IMG/VR virus record: IMGVR_UViG_3300037882_001114
Span: 1 to 25,916 of that record
Strand: one strand, 5' to 3'
Source: a virus
Length of the DNA: 25,916 nucleotides
Position numbers and translations under genes: made by a program. The notes below the pieces were generated by a model, which searched no databases, had not been told where the DNA came from, and worked only from the letters and a program-made list of their open reading frames with translations. This document shows positions 6,981 through 12,887 of the stretch, piece after piece; the first letter of the stretch is position 1, and each line of letters begins with the position of its first letter.

Positions 6981-7180
6981 AAAGGATGGGGCTATATGCA
7001 GCGCTGGGGCGGGGCGTTTTGTACGCGACGCTCCTAACATTTGTCGTCGTGGTCGTTGTAATGATGATCCCTGGACGGCAAACGCTACTGGGCTTTGTTC
7101 TTGGGGTTTCGGCCGGAGCTGGCGGGGTCCTTCTCGGCTACAAACTGCATTGGCGCCCTCCAACAGAGGATAAAACATGA
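6977..7180 (+). CDS. Small membrane protein
   Basis: The 67-residue product starts at ATG 6977 in an ATGA overlap behind GAGGACGGGAG. Two hydrophobic helices are clear: residues about 14-32 (VLYATLLTFVVVVVVMMIPG) and 37-56 (LLGFVLGVSAGAGGVLLGY). A short loop (RQT) separates them and a polar tail follows. It is a predicted hairpin inner-membrane protein. Function is unknown; a holin-like role is possible but has no lysis-gene context in this window. Confidence 0.65.
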   Translation: MKRMGLYAALGRGVLYATLLTFVVVVVVMMIPGRQTLLGFVLGVSAGAGGVLLGYKLHWRPPTEDKT

Positions 7181-7227
7181 CCGCTTCAAATCTTGAATGG
7201 GCATACACCAAAGAGGACGGGAAATGA
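7177..7227 (+). CDS. 16-codon mini-ORF in a coupled chain
   Basis: ATG 7177 overlaps the upstream stop and TGA 7225-7227 overlaps the next ATG, both as ATGA. The peptide is MTASNLEWAYTKEDGK. Its end (GAGGACGGGAAATGA) nearly repeats the end of the gene at 6654-6980. It may be a translational-coupling relay or a remnant of a longer gene. Translation is unproven. Confidence 0.35.
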   Translation: MTASNLEWAYTKEDGK

Positions 7228-7274
7228 TCGAGCGATCAGCCGCAATTTGGAAGGATTTTCTCTGTGGCCAATAA
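7224..7274 (+). CDS. Second 16-codon mini-ORF
   Basis: ATG 7224 sits in an ATGA overlap with the previous mini-ORF, and TAA 7272-7274 ends it 11 bases into the next gene, which starts at GTG 7264. The peptide is MIERSAAIWKDFLCGQ. It could deliver ribosomes to the GTG start downstream. Translation is unproven. Confidence 0.35.
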   Translation: MIERSAAIWKDFLCGQ

Positions 7275-7569
7275 CAGGATGTTTCTAGCCAACAAACGCA
7301 CGGGCGCGAGGATCATGCTGGCGAAATATTATCCCTCTACGGGGTGGTATACCTCTGACAAGGGCCTGTTGAAGCGACTGGACGAGGCATTCGACGCCGC
7401 CGATTTCGGCCACTTGACGCAAGATCAGAGGACGGAAAACAGCGAGCACGTCGGCCTCGGCGCGCCGCATATCAGCTACGGGCAGACATACGGCGAGGAG
7501 TGGGTCTTGGAATACGAAACAGAACCGAGCGTCCGGACGCCCGTCAGTCCGTCGGGTGGCGAAAAATGA
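7264..7569 (+). CDS. Hypothetical protein
   Basis: I choose GTG 7264, which lies nine bases after GGAAGGA; ATG 7279 is an in-frame alternative. The product has about 101 residues, with an opening of alternating strands (NRMFLANKRTGARIMLAKYY), a WYTSDKGLLKRLDEAFD segment and an acidic, Gly-rich C-terminal half (GEEWVLEYETEP). No family is recognised. It ends in an ATGA junction. Confidence 0.6.
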   Translation: MANNRMFLANKRTGARIMLAKYYPSTGWYTSDKGLLKRLDEAFDAADFGHLTQDQRTENSEHVGLGAPHISYGQTYGEEWVLEYETEPSVRTPVSPSGGEK

Positions 7570-7832
7570 GAATCCCCGGATTAGGCGCGTATTTCGAGAG
7601 CGCAAAAGCAGCCGAGAAGCGCCCGCGGATAACTGAGGATTGGACTGCCGAAGAAATCCTTGCTGAAATTGCGGAGCGACCGATAGACGCCGATGGCCGC
7701 CCGGTTATTTTCCTGAGCGAAACGACGCCGATGATGCTCGCCATCGTCAAAGAAATCGCCGCGATCAAGGAATGGAAAAGAATTCCGCCGGTCGATAAGC
7801 CAGATGGAGCGTCAAATGTCGACGAACGATGA
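7566..7832 (+). CDS. Hypothetical protein
   Basis: The 88-residue product starts at ATG 7566 in an ATGA overlap. It appears mainly helical, with EDWTAEEILAEIAERPIDAD followed by a strand (GRPVIFLSE) and a helix (PMMLAIVKEIAAIKEW). No family is recognised. It overlaps the next gene by 17 bases if that gene starts at 7816. Confidence 0.6.
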   Translation: MRIPGLGAYFESAKAAEKRPRITEDWTAEEILAEIAERPIDADGRPVIFLSETTPMMLAIVKEIAAIKEWKRIPPVDKPDGASNVDER

Positions 7833-8019
7833 TTTCGAGATCGTAAAGATCGGATCGGACTCTGACGGCGAGGAATTATTTGTTGTGCGCCGGAAAGAAA
7901 CCGGCGTTCTAGCGGTAATGAGTTTCGGCAATTCGGAATGGGCAGAGGATGCGCTGTTTTTAGCGGGGGATCAGTGGAGCGCGGAGCAGCGCGAGCGTCT
8001 TGCCGAACCAACCCCTTGA
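7816..8019 (+). CDS. Small acidic hypothetical protein
   Basis: I choose ATG 7816 because TGGAG ends six bases before it; ATG 7804 is an in-frame alternative. The 67-residue product has two strands (FEIVKIGSDSDGEELFVVRR and TGVLAVMSFG) followed by a helix (SEWAEDALFLAGD). No family is recognised. Its stop codon overlaps a candidate promoter -35 box, and it is the last gene before the first structured gap. Confidence 0.6.
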   Translation: MSTNDDFEIVKIGSDSDGEELFVVRRKETGVLAVMSFGNSEWAEDALFLAGDQWSAEQRERLAEPTP

Positions 8020-8043
8020 CCAATCCTCCGAATGCGCCATAAC
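8016..8043 (+). promoter_or_regulatory. Candidate sigma-70 promoter
   Basis: TTGACC at 8016-8021 (5 of 6 to the -35 consensus) and CATAAC at 8038-8043 (4 of 6 to the -10) are 16 bases apart. The site lies at the start of a rare non-coding gap. Transcription would begin near 8050. The spacing is slightly short and the -10 box is weak, so this is a candidate only. Confidence 0.4.
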
Positions 8044-8044
8044 T

Positions 8045-8164
8045 TGACGCCAAGACCTCCCGCCGATCCGTCGGCAAGCGTCGTGTAGCCCGAGCCGCGG
8101 GCGCGGGGTCCGGCCGGAAATGCCGGCAGGGCGGGTAACGCCCTCAGGCGTCATTTGCGACGCC
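8045..8164 (+). ncRNA. Structured intergenic RNA candidate
   Basis: This 120-base stretch lies in a 171-base gap. Four perfect hairpins follow in order: GCCGA/TCGGC with loop TCCG (8062-8075), GCCCG/CGGGC (8088-8102), GCCGG/CCGGC (8113-8127) and AGGGCG/CGCCCT with loop GGTAA (8128-8144). TGACGCC at 8045-8051 can pair with GGCGTCA at 8147-8153 to close them into a junction. GGCGTC 8147-8152 can instead pair with GACGCC 8159-8164. The two pairings exclude each other, as in an RNA switch. No U-tract follows, so it is not a standard terminator. No known RNA family is recognised. Confidence 0.5.
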
Positions 8165-8190
8165 GTGCAGCGCATGAGGAAAATCAGAAA

Positions 8191-8382
8191 ATGACTGACG
8201 CTTCGCGCGATCCTGAATATATCAGCCCAGCGCCGATTGAACTCCGTCTCGAATGCCTTCGGTTCGCCCTCACCCAAGGCGGCTATCTGGGGCCAGAGGC
8301 GTTAATCGACGCGGCCGCGAAATTCCATGCGTATGTGAGTAATTGCGCCGGGCCGACGCCCCCATCCACCACGGTCGGATAA
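8191..8382 (+). CDS. Small phage protein, first gene after the structured gap
   Basis: The 63-residue product starts at ATG 8191, eleven bases after GAGGA. Its core (RLECLRFALTQGGYLGPEALIDAAAKFHAYV) is a helix pair seen in many short phage proteins with a regulatory or unknown role. Starts further upstream would fall within the structured stretch and have no ribosome binding site. Function is unknown. Confidence 0.6.
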   Translation: MTDASRDPEYISPAPIELRLECLRFALTQGGYLGPEALIDAAAKFHAYVSNCAGPTPPSTTVG

Positions 8383-8387
8383 TCGAA

Positions 8388-8540
8388 ATGCCCTTAAAAC
8401 GCGGCAAGAGCCAGAAGACGGTATCAGCGAATATCTCTGAACTCCGCCACGCCGGCTATCCGAAAAAGCGGGCCGTCGCGATTGGATTGGCTAAGGCGCG
8501 CGCTCCCGCCAAGCGAAGCGGAAAGCGCTCGCGTGGGTGA
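8388..8540 (+). CDS. Small basic phage protein (MPLKRGKS type)
   Basis: The 50-residue product starts at ATG 8388. It follows a pattern widespread in phage packaging regions: MPLKRGKSQKTVSANISEL, then AGYPKKRAVAIGLAKA, then a basic tail. The pattern is a short Lys-rich lead, a helix, a G-x-P turn and an alanine-rich helix. It is highly basic and may bind nucleic acid. Function is not established. Confidence 0.7.
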   Translation: MPLKRGKSQKTVSANISELRHAGYPKKRAVAIGLAKARAPAKRSGKRSRG

Positions 8541-8871
8541 TCAACTCTCCCGCCGCTCGTTATTTAAATTCCTCGGCCTTGGCGCGGTTGGCGCATCGGC
8601 TGCGGCTTTGGGTGGAATGGCGAAAGCTGCGCAACTAAAACACCTAAACGACACGGCGCGCCAAATCATGGCTGAGATGGCGACTTACAGCCCGCTTCCG
8701 AAGGAAATAAGCGGCCGATTAAGCGTCGCCTTCAGGCGGCAGATGGAATCCATGGCAGACGGCGGGACGCTAGTTTTGCGCGAGGGGCGCTACACCAAGC
8801 AATCGCGCGTGGTATACGTAAACGGGCAACGAATTGTAATTCCTTATCTAACCAAAGCTATCGATGTCTGA
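8533..8871 (+). CDS. Hypothetical protein with twin-arginine-like signal
   Basis: I choose GTG 8533, which overlaps the upstream stop by eight bases; the in-frame TTG at 8482 would cover much of the previous gene. The 112-residue product has SRRSLFK at residues 6-12, then a hydrophobic run (FLGLGAVGASAAALGGMA) and a possible AKA-A cleavage site near residue 31. This resembles a Tat export signal, though the consensus is S/T-R-R-x-F-L-K. The remainder has a helix (DTARQIMAEMATY) and strands (TLVLREGRYTKQSRVVYV). A viral protein sent to Tat would be unusual. Confidence 0.6.
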   Translation: MGDQLSRRSLFKFLGLGAVGASAAALGGMAKAAQLKHLNDTARQIMAEMATYSPLPKEISGRLSVAFRRQMESMADGGTLVLREGRYTKQSRVVYVNGQRIVIPYLTKAIDV

Positions 8872-9136
8872 CAACGTCGCCTCTCTCGCCGCCGCCCGTG
8901 TGCTAAAGACAGAGGATAACACCCTCTGGTCCCCGGTTGAATGCGCGAGACAATTCATCCTCGACGTTGAAGAGGGAAGGGCAAAACCCAAGCGCCTCCT
9001 CATGATCTGGGAAGAGGATTTGCCAGACGGCCGCGTTGATATTCAAAACATGCGCTGCAACATGGATACGGCTTATGAGGCCTGGCTGCTTTCGTCCGCG
9101 CAATATTTCGCCCACAAGCGTGGCAGTGATGGGTAG
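8864..9136 (+). CDS. Hypothetical phage protein
   Basis: The 90-residue product starts at ATG 8864, overlapping the previous gene by eight bases. It contains WSPVECARQFILDVEEGRAK, then RLLMIWEEDLPDGRVDIQNM, then a helix (MDTAYEAWLLSSAQYFAHK), a pattern of helix, strand pair and helix. No family is recognised, though short proteins of this type are common next to phage terminase genes. Confidence 0.6.
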   Translation: MSDNVASLAAARVLKTEDNTLWSPVECARQFILDVEEGRAKPKRLLMIWEEDLPDGRVDIQNMRCNMDTAYEAWLLSSAQYFAHKRGSDG

Positions 9137-9138
9137 GC

Positions 9139-9186
9139 ATGACAGAACCAAATAAATACGCAGCAGCCCTCGCCGAGCGGATATGA
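9139..9186 (+). CDS. 15-codon mini-ORF
   Basis: ATG 9139 lies two bases after the upstream stop, and TGA 9184-9186 overlaps the next ATG (ATGA). The peptide is MTEPNKYAAALAERI. It resembles the start of a longer protein cut short, but may be a coupling relay. Translation is unproven. Confidence 0.3.
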   Translation: MTEPNKYAAALAERI

Positions 9187-9347
9187 CACGCCGAATGCGC
9201 CAGCCGACTGATGAGGAGCTGATCCGCGCGTGGCGCACTGCCCTGCGGATCGGGATCGTCGGCCCAGACGAGAATCCTAGCGACAGCGTGGCCAAGGCTT
9301 TAGCCGGTGAAAGAGCGCAGCGCACGCAAGCCCGTAAAAGCACATGA
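9183..9347 (+). CDS. Small hypothetical protein before terminase
   Basis: The 54-residue product runs from ATG 9183 to TGA 9345-9347 with ATGA junctions on both sides. It is basic and helical (DEELIRAWRTALRIG, then DSVAKALAGERAQRTQARK) and has an internal IVGPDENP reminiscent of the VGPEE tails upstream. No family is recognised. Its position right before the small terminase gene suggests packaging-operon membership. Confidence 0.55.
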   Translation: MTRRMRQPTDEELIRAWRTALRIGIVGPDENPSDSVAKALAGERAQRTQARKST

Positions 9348-9862
9348 GCGACCGTAAAACCCAAGTACTTGGCCAGAGCGACATCTCCGAGCCGGCCCCA
9401 GATCGCGCCACTCAGATACTCCAACTCATCAGCGACGGTGCAAGCCTGCGCTCGGCCGCGAAAACAGTAGGCATGGGCGCGACGACTTTTCTCGACTGGA
9501 CGGCGCAGGATTCGGCGCTTGCCGAGCGTTACGCGCGCGCGCGCGAGGAGCGCGGGTTTGCGCTCGCTGAGGAAACCCTTGAAATTGCGGACAATCCCGA
9601 TCTCGACGCCAACGACAAGCGGGTCAGGATCGATACGCGCAAATGGTTCGCCTCAAAGCTGAATCCGAAGAACTTGGGCGACAAAACATCGGTAGAACAC
9701 GCTGGCGCTGACGGCGGGCCGATCAAAGTTGAAGATGTAAGCGATCATGAACTCGCTCGACGAATTGCTTTCGCTCTTCGAGGCGCCATCGAGCAGACCA
9801 AGAGCGCTGGAGGCGGGCAAGCTGGCGCTGGAGAAGACGGCCAATCTCCGGTGGACACCTAA
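9344..9862 (+). CDS. terS: Terminase small subunit
   Basis: The 172-residue product starts at ATG 9344 in an ATGA overlap. Residues about 25-58 form a helix-turn-helix (ATQILQLISDGASLRSAAKT followed by VGMGATTFLDW) for DNA recognition. The family signature RIDTRKWFASKLNPKNLGDK lies at about 97-116. The C-terminal tail is Gly/Gln-rich. The small subunit binds the packaging start site and loads the large subunit. Its last 116 bases are shared with the terL frame. Confidence 0.9.
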   Translation: MSDRKTQVLGQSDISEPAPDRATQILQLISDGASLRSAAKTVGMGATTFLDWTAQDSALAERYARAREERGFALAEETLEIADNPDLDANDKRVRIDTRKWFASKLNPKNLGDKTSVEHAGADGGPIKVEDVSDHELARRIAFALRGAIEQTKSAGGGQAGAGEDGQSPVDT

Positions 9863-11285
9863 CCCTGGGCCGCAGACGGATGCGTATTTCTCCGAGGCGG
9901 ACGAGCTTTTCTATGGCGGCGCGGCGGGAGGCGGGAAGACCGATCTTCTCTGCGGGCTCGCGCTAGACCAGCATTTCCGGGCGGCCATCTTCCGCCGTGA
10001 AGGCGTTGACCTCCGAGGCGTGACGCAGCGCCTCGTTGAGATCATGGGGACGACGGACGGCTATAACGACCATGACAAGATATGGAAGTTCAGCCGCGAA
10101 AAGACGGTCGAACTCTGCGCCTGCCAGTACGAAAAGGACAAGCTCTCCTATCAGGGCCGGCCGCATGACTTCTACGGCTTTGACGAGATATGCCAGTTCA
10201 CCAAGGCGCAGTACCAGTACATCATCGGCTGGAACCGGTCGACCAGGCGAGGCCAGCGCTGCCGCGTCGTCGCCGCCGGCAACCCGCCGCAAACCCCTGA
10301 GGGATATTGGGTCAAGGAAGCCTGGGCGCCGTGGCTTGATAAGGCGTTTCCCAACCCGGCAAAACCGGGCGAGCTGCGCTGGTACACGACCGATGAAGAA
10401 ACGGGGCGCACGAAATGGGTAGACAAGGACTGGCGCGGCAAGGACGCGTCCGGCAACGTCATCGCTCCGAAATCGCGGACGTTCATTCCGGCGCTCCTCT
10501 CCGATAACCCGGAGCTTCCCGAGACCTACCGCGCGACGATCCAAGGAATGCCCGAGCCGTTGCGCTCGCAACTGCTCTATGGCGATTTCGACGCGGCCGA
10601 ACGAGATCAGATCAATCAGGTCATTCCGACGGTCTGGATCAGGGCCGCGCAAGAGCGCTGGAAAGCAAACCCGCCTAAGCCCGACGCCAAGATGATTTCT
10701 GTCGGCGTCGACATGGCGCAGGGCGGGGACGATGAAACGGTGTTCGCAATCAGGGTTGAGGGCAGAGCGCTCAGAGAGTGCATCGCCTATCCCGGGCGCG
10801 ATACGCCGGACGGGCCGACCGCAGCGGCGCTGCTCTTAAAGCACCTGCGCAATAAGGCGACGCCCAACATCGATATGGGCGGCGGCTTCGGCCAGTCGAC
10901 CTATGACCATCTGTCGGCGAACGGGATCAGGGCCGAGAAAATGGTCGCTTCCGGCGAGAGTCTGGCTCGTAACGATTCAGGGCTCAAGTTTGTGAACAAG
11001 CGCGCCGAGTGGTGGTGGAAAATGCGCGACGCGCTCGATCCGGGCAAGACGAACCTTGTGAAGCTCCCGCCCGATGAGCGCCTTGCCGCTGACCTCGCTG
11101 CTCCAATGTGGAAGCTGATGCCGCGCGGGATTCAGATCGAGGCCAAAGACGAAGTGCGAAAGCGTCTCGGCCGCTCGCCGGACAGGGGCGACGCTGTCGT
11201 CATGGCGTTTGCAAGTCCGTTGACCGATGACGCGGCGGACATGAGCCGGCCCCGCCGGGAGAAGAGGAACGCATGGGCGGCTTAA
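9747..11285 (+). CDS. terL: Terminase large subunit
   Basis: The 512-residue product is the packaging motor. Walker A is GAAGGGKT at residues 58-65, and Walker B is DFYGFDE at 141-147 with catalytic E147. The RNase H-like nuclease domain shows acidic residues in SVGVDMAQGGDD (about 322), NIDMGGGFG (about 373) and SPDRGDAVVMAF (about 482). The length is normal. The start at ATG 9747 gives a 116-base overlap with terS and a weak ribosome binding site, but the N-terminus (ELLSLF and then ALEAGKLALEK) looks like the family's usual helical lead. It packages DNA into the prohead through the portal. Confidence 0.92.
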   Translation: MNSLDELLSLFEAPSSRPRALEAGKLALEKTANLRWTPNPGPQTDAYFSEADELFYGGAAGGGKTDLLCGLALDQHFRAAIFRREGVDLRGVTQRLVEIMGTTDGYNDHDKIWKFSREKTVELCACQYEKDKLSYQGRPHDFYGFDEICQFTKAQYQYIIGWNRSTRRGQRCRVVAAGNPPQTPEGYWVKEAWAPWLDKAFPNPAKPGELRWYTTDEETGRTKWVDKDWRGKDASGNVIAPKSRTFIPALLSDNPELPETYRATIQGMPEPLRSQLLYGDFDAAERDQINQVIPTVWIRAAQERWKANPPKPDAKMISVGVDMAQGGDDETVFAIRVEGRALRECIAYPGRDTPDGPTAAALLLKHLRNKATPNIDMGGGFGQSTYDHLSANGIRAEKMVASGESLARNDSGLKFVNKRAEWWWKMRDALDPGKTNLVKLPPDERLAADLAAPMWKLMPRGIQIEAKDEVRKRLGRSPDRGDAVVMAFASPLTDDAADMSRPRREKRNAWAA

Positions 11286-11500
11286 TGGAGCGGCAAGGAG
11301 AGATAATCGCCTTGCTGAAAGCCGCCGGATGCGCCGACCCTGAGATCAAGCGCGACGGCGCGAGAACGACCATCTCGGCTGGCATGGGCGGCCGGCGTTA
11401 TACGTGGATGACGATAGCCGAAAACGTCGATTACGGCATGGCTGAGCGTGGCGCGCGCTTCGTTATCGAAAGGCTGCGAGAGCTGAATGCCGGCGATTGA
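11273..11500 (+). CDS. Small protein, member of a candidate paralog cluster
   Basis: The 75-residue product starts at ATG 11273, five bases after AGAGG; ATG 11285 in a TAATG junction is an in-frame alternative. The layout is helix (EIIALLKAAGCADPEI), strands (ARTTISAGM and RRYTWMTIA) and a C-terminal helix (RGARFVIERLREL). The same helix, strands, helix plan with an AAGC/AGC turn recurs in the genes at 11660, 12324 and more weakly at 11971 and 12558. Function is unknown. Confidence 0.65.
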   Translation: MGGLMERQGEIIALLKAAGCADPEIKRDGARTTISAGMGGRRYTWMTIAENVDYGMAERGARFVIERLRELNAGD

Positions 11501-11666
11501 GATTGTCCGCCGCAAAGTGAATTGCGTCTCCGGCGCGTCGTGGTTTGGGACGCCTCATCTTGGCGTTTCGTGGACGAAGGGCTGGTTTCGCGTTGATGTG
11601 CTCGGCCATGGCTTTTGGTGGGCGTGGTCATTGAACCCGCGGAAATTCGAGGCGGCGCGATGGTGA
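11487..11666 (+). CDS. Small Trp-rich hypothetical protein
   Basis: The 59-residue product runs from ATG 11487 to TGA 11664-11666, overlapping its neighbours on both sides. It is predicted to be all strands: IVRRKVNCVSGASWFGTPHL, then GWFRVDVLG, then GFWWAWSLNPRKFEAARW, with seven Trp. It fills an otherwise empty stretch of the packed gene run. No family is recognised. Confidence 0.55.
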   Translation: MPAIEIVRRKVNCVSGASWFGTPHLGVSWTKGWFRVDVLGHGFWWAWSLNPRKFEAARW

Positions 11667-11974
11667 GATCGATAGAAGCGATCAAGGCTGACATCCTCAA
11701 AGAGCGCTCGGCCTTCTCTCCCCATCGCCAGCATGACCGTCACGTCCAATGGCCGCAGGCAGGAGAGATCGCGCGAGCCCTTGTCGCCGCCGGCTGCGAG
11801 GACGTGCATTTCATGTTGAGCCCGTCGCCGGCGGTCGGCGCGTACAAGCTGCACGTCATGGCGACGCGCGACGGAAAGCGCTACGGCGTCATGTTTTCCG
11901 CAGACACGAACTTCGCGGGCGTCGAGAAAGCCGCAGAGCGGTTACTTGAATCGTTCAAGGCGGATGCGGCATGA
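11660..11974 (+). CDS. Small protein, candidate paralog
   Basis: The 104-residue product starts at ATG 11660; GTG 11663 in a GTGA overlap is the next codon and equally possible. After a helical lead it repeats the cluster plan: helix with AGC turn (EIARALVAAGCEDVHFMLS), strands (YKLHVMATRDGKRYGVMFSA) and helix (GVEKAAERLLESFK). It is the clearest match to the gene at 11273. Function is unknown. Confidence 0.65.
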   Translation: MVRSIEAIKADILKERSAFSPHRQHDRHVQWPQAGEIARALVAAGCEDVHFMLSPSPAVGAYKLHVMATRDGKRYGVMFSADTNFAGVEKAAERLLESFKADAA

Positions 11975-12327
11975 ACCGCGACTGGATCGCCTGGTCTCTG
12001 AATAGCGCCGGCGCTGAGAGCGTGACGTTTGACTCCGGTCCTGAAGGCCCTGTTGTGACCGCGGTCGATAATGGCGAGATCGTCGGCGCTCGTTACACAA
12101 ACGATAGAGAGGTTGTCGTCGCTCTAACTCGGCGCATCAAGCAGGGCCGCGAGCGGTCGCTTCTGATCGAGGCGGACGAGTCCGGCAAATTGGACGTTGC
12201 GGCGTATGACGCAGCGAAGGCCGAGCTTGAACCTGACCGCCTGAAGATGAATGCGGGCGATTATTTCGACGCGCTGAAGGCCGCCTACAAGCGCGCTGCA
12301 AAGCAGAAGGAACTGGCGCCTGAATGA
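11971..12327 (+). CDS. Hypothetical protein, possible divergent paralog
   Basis: The 118-residue product starts at ATG 11971 in an ATGA overlap. Its first half (IAWSLNSAGAESVTFDSG, then strands, then REVVVALTRRIKQG) could be a diverged copy of the cluster fold with AGA for AGC. Its second half (DYFDALKAAYKRAAKQKE) is a helical extension. Its end shares 13 exact bases (AAGCAGAAGGAAC) with the end of the next gene. Confidence 0.6.
   Translation: MNRDWIAWSLNSAGAESVTFDSGPEGPVVTAVDNGEIVGARYTNDREVVVALTRRIKQGRERSLLIEADESGKLDVAAYDAAKAELEPDRLKMNAGDYFDALKAAYKRAAKQKELAPE
12301..12313 (+). repeat. Junction repeat AAGCAGAAGGAAC
   Basis: These 13 bases recur exactly at 12534-12546. Each copy encodes a KQKE tail near a gene end and carries an AGAAGGA ribosome-binding-like sequence before the next gene. 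Confidence 0.8.
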
Positions 12328-12557
12328 CGTGGGAGCAAATCAAAGAGAAGCTCGAAGGCGCTGGGTGTCGCGACGTCGAGATGATCGAGCACCCAGCGGA
12401 TGCCGAGTGGGCAGCCGAAACCACAGTTGCAGCGTCGATGGGAGCGGCGCGCCACGTAGTTGCTTGGTTGACAGACGCTATCGGCGACGCCGGAATCGAC
12501 CATCAGCTCAACCGCCTCATAGAAAGACTCCAAAAGCAGAAGGAACGGGCCGCGTAA
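12324..12557 (+). CDS. Small protein, candidate paralog
   Basis: The 77-residue product starts at ATG 12324 in an ATGA overlap. It shows helix and AGC turn (QIKEKLEGAGCRDVEMIEH), a strand region (AAETTVAASMGAARHVVAWL) and a C-terminal helix (INHQ-like DHQLNRLIERLQKQKE). It ends in TAA directly followed by the next ATG. Function is unknown. Confidence 0.62.
   Translation: MTWEQIKEKLEGAGCRDVEMIEHPADAEWAAETTVAASMGAARHVVAWLTDAIGDAGIDHQLNRLIERLQKQKERAA
12546..12557 (+). repeat. Junction repeat CGGGCCGCGTAA
   Basis: These 12 bases, ending in a stop codon, recur exactly at 13348-13359. A related sequence (TGCGTAAATGATC, 12881-12893) differs from CGCGTAAATGATC at 12551-12563 by one base. All three sit at stop-start junctions. 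Confidence 0.75.
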
Positions 12558-12887
12558 ATGATCGGGTTTTTCTATCGGCTCTGGCAGCGCGTTGAGGATG
12601 CATGGCTCACCTATCGTTTGGGGCCGACGCGCCCGGTGCGTCCGCACAAGGACGCTCTTGAGGCGGCCATCGCAGAGCGCGGCAAGCATCACGGCGATAA
12701 TGTGAGGGTCCAATGGTTCGACTACGGATTCCAGTTGGGCGTCCTCTTGACTCAAGGCGAGCACCGTCGCGCGTGGCGCATCGCGCATTTCGGCAGGAGC
12801 AAAGAGCCTGTCACCGAGCATGAAATAAAGCAGGTGATCGAAGGCGCCTTCTCCGATTTGGAGGAAGGCTTGGCGATTGCTGCGTAA
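12558..12887 (+). CDS. Hypothetical protein
   Basis: The 109-residue product starts at ATG 12558, directly after the upstream TAA. The N-terminus is aromatic and basic (FFYRLWQRVEDAWLTYRLG). Residues about 33-102 show helix (DALEAAIAERGKHHG), strands (VRVQWFDYGFQLGVLLTQGE and RAWRIAHFG) and helix (EIKQVIEGAFSDLEEGL), the same order as in the neighbouring cluster but without the AGC turn. Function is unknown. Confidence 0.6.
   Translation: MIGFFYRLWQRVEDAWLTYRLGPTRPVRPHKDALEAAIAERGKHHGDNVRVQWFDYGFQLGVLLTQGEHRRAWRIAHFGRSKEPVTEHEIKQVIEGAFSDLEEGLAIAA

Noticed and set aside
8032-8088. An 18-codon ORF in the structured gap
   Set aside because: It has no ribosome binding site and no stop-start overlap with a neighbour, and it runs through predicted hairpins, unlike the four mini-ORFs listed.
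8091-8099. CGAGCCGCG shared by the gap at 8.1 kb and the capsid leader at 18683-18691
   Set aside because: Nine bases of G+C-rich hairpin strand are likely to recur by chance, and the surrounding structures differ.
8016-8190. cos or pac site near terS
   Set aside because: The gap is about 1.2 kb before terS and has repeats, but no end sequence or terminase recognition site can be identified from sequence alone.
9963-10652. Long minus-strand open frame opposite terL (229 codons)
   Set aside because: It is the antisense shadow of a high-G+C coding gene. TerL motifs are clear on the plus strand, and there is no start signal or family for the reverse frame.
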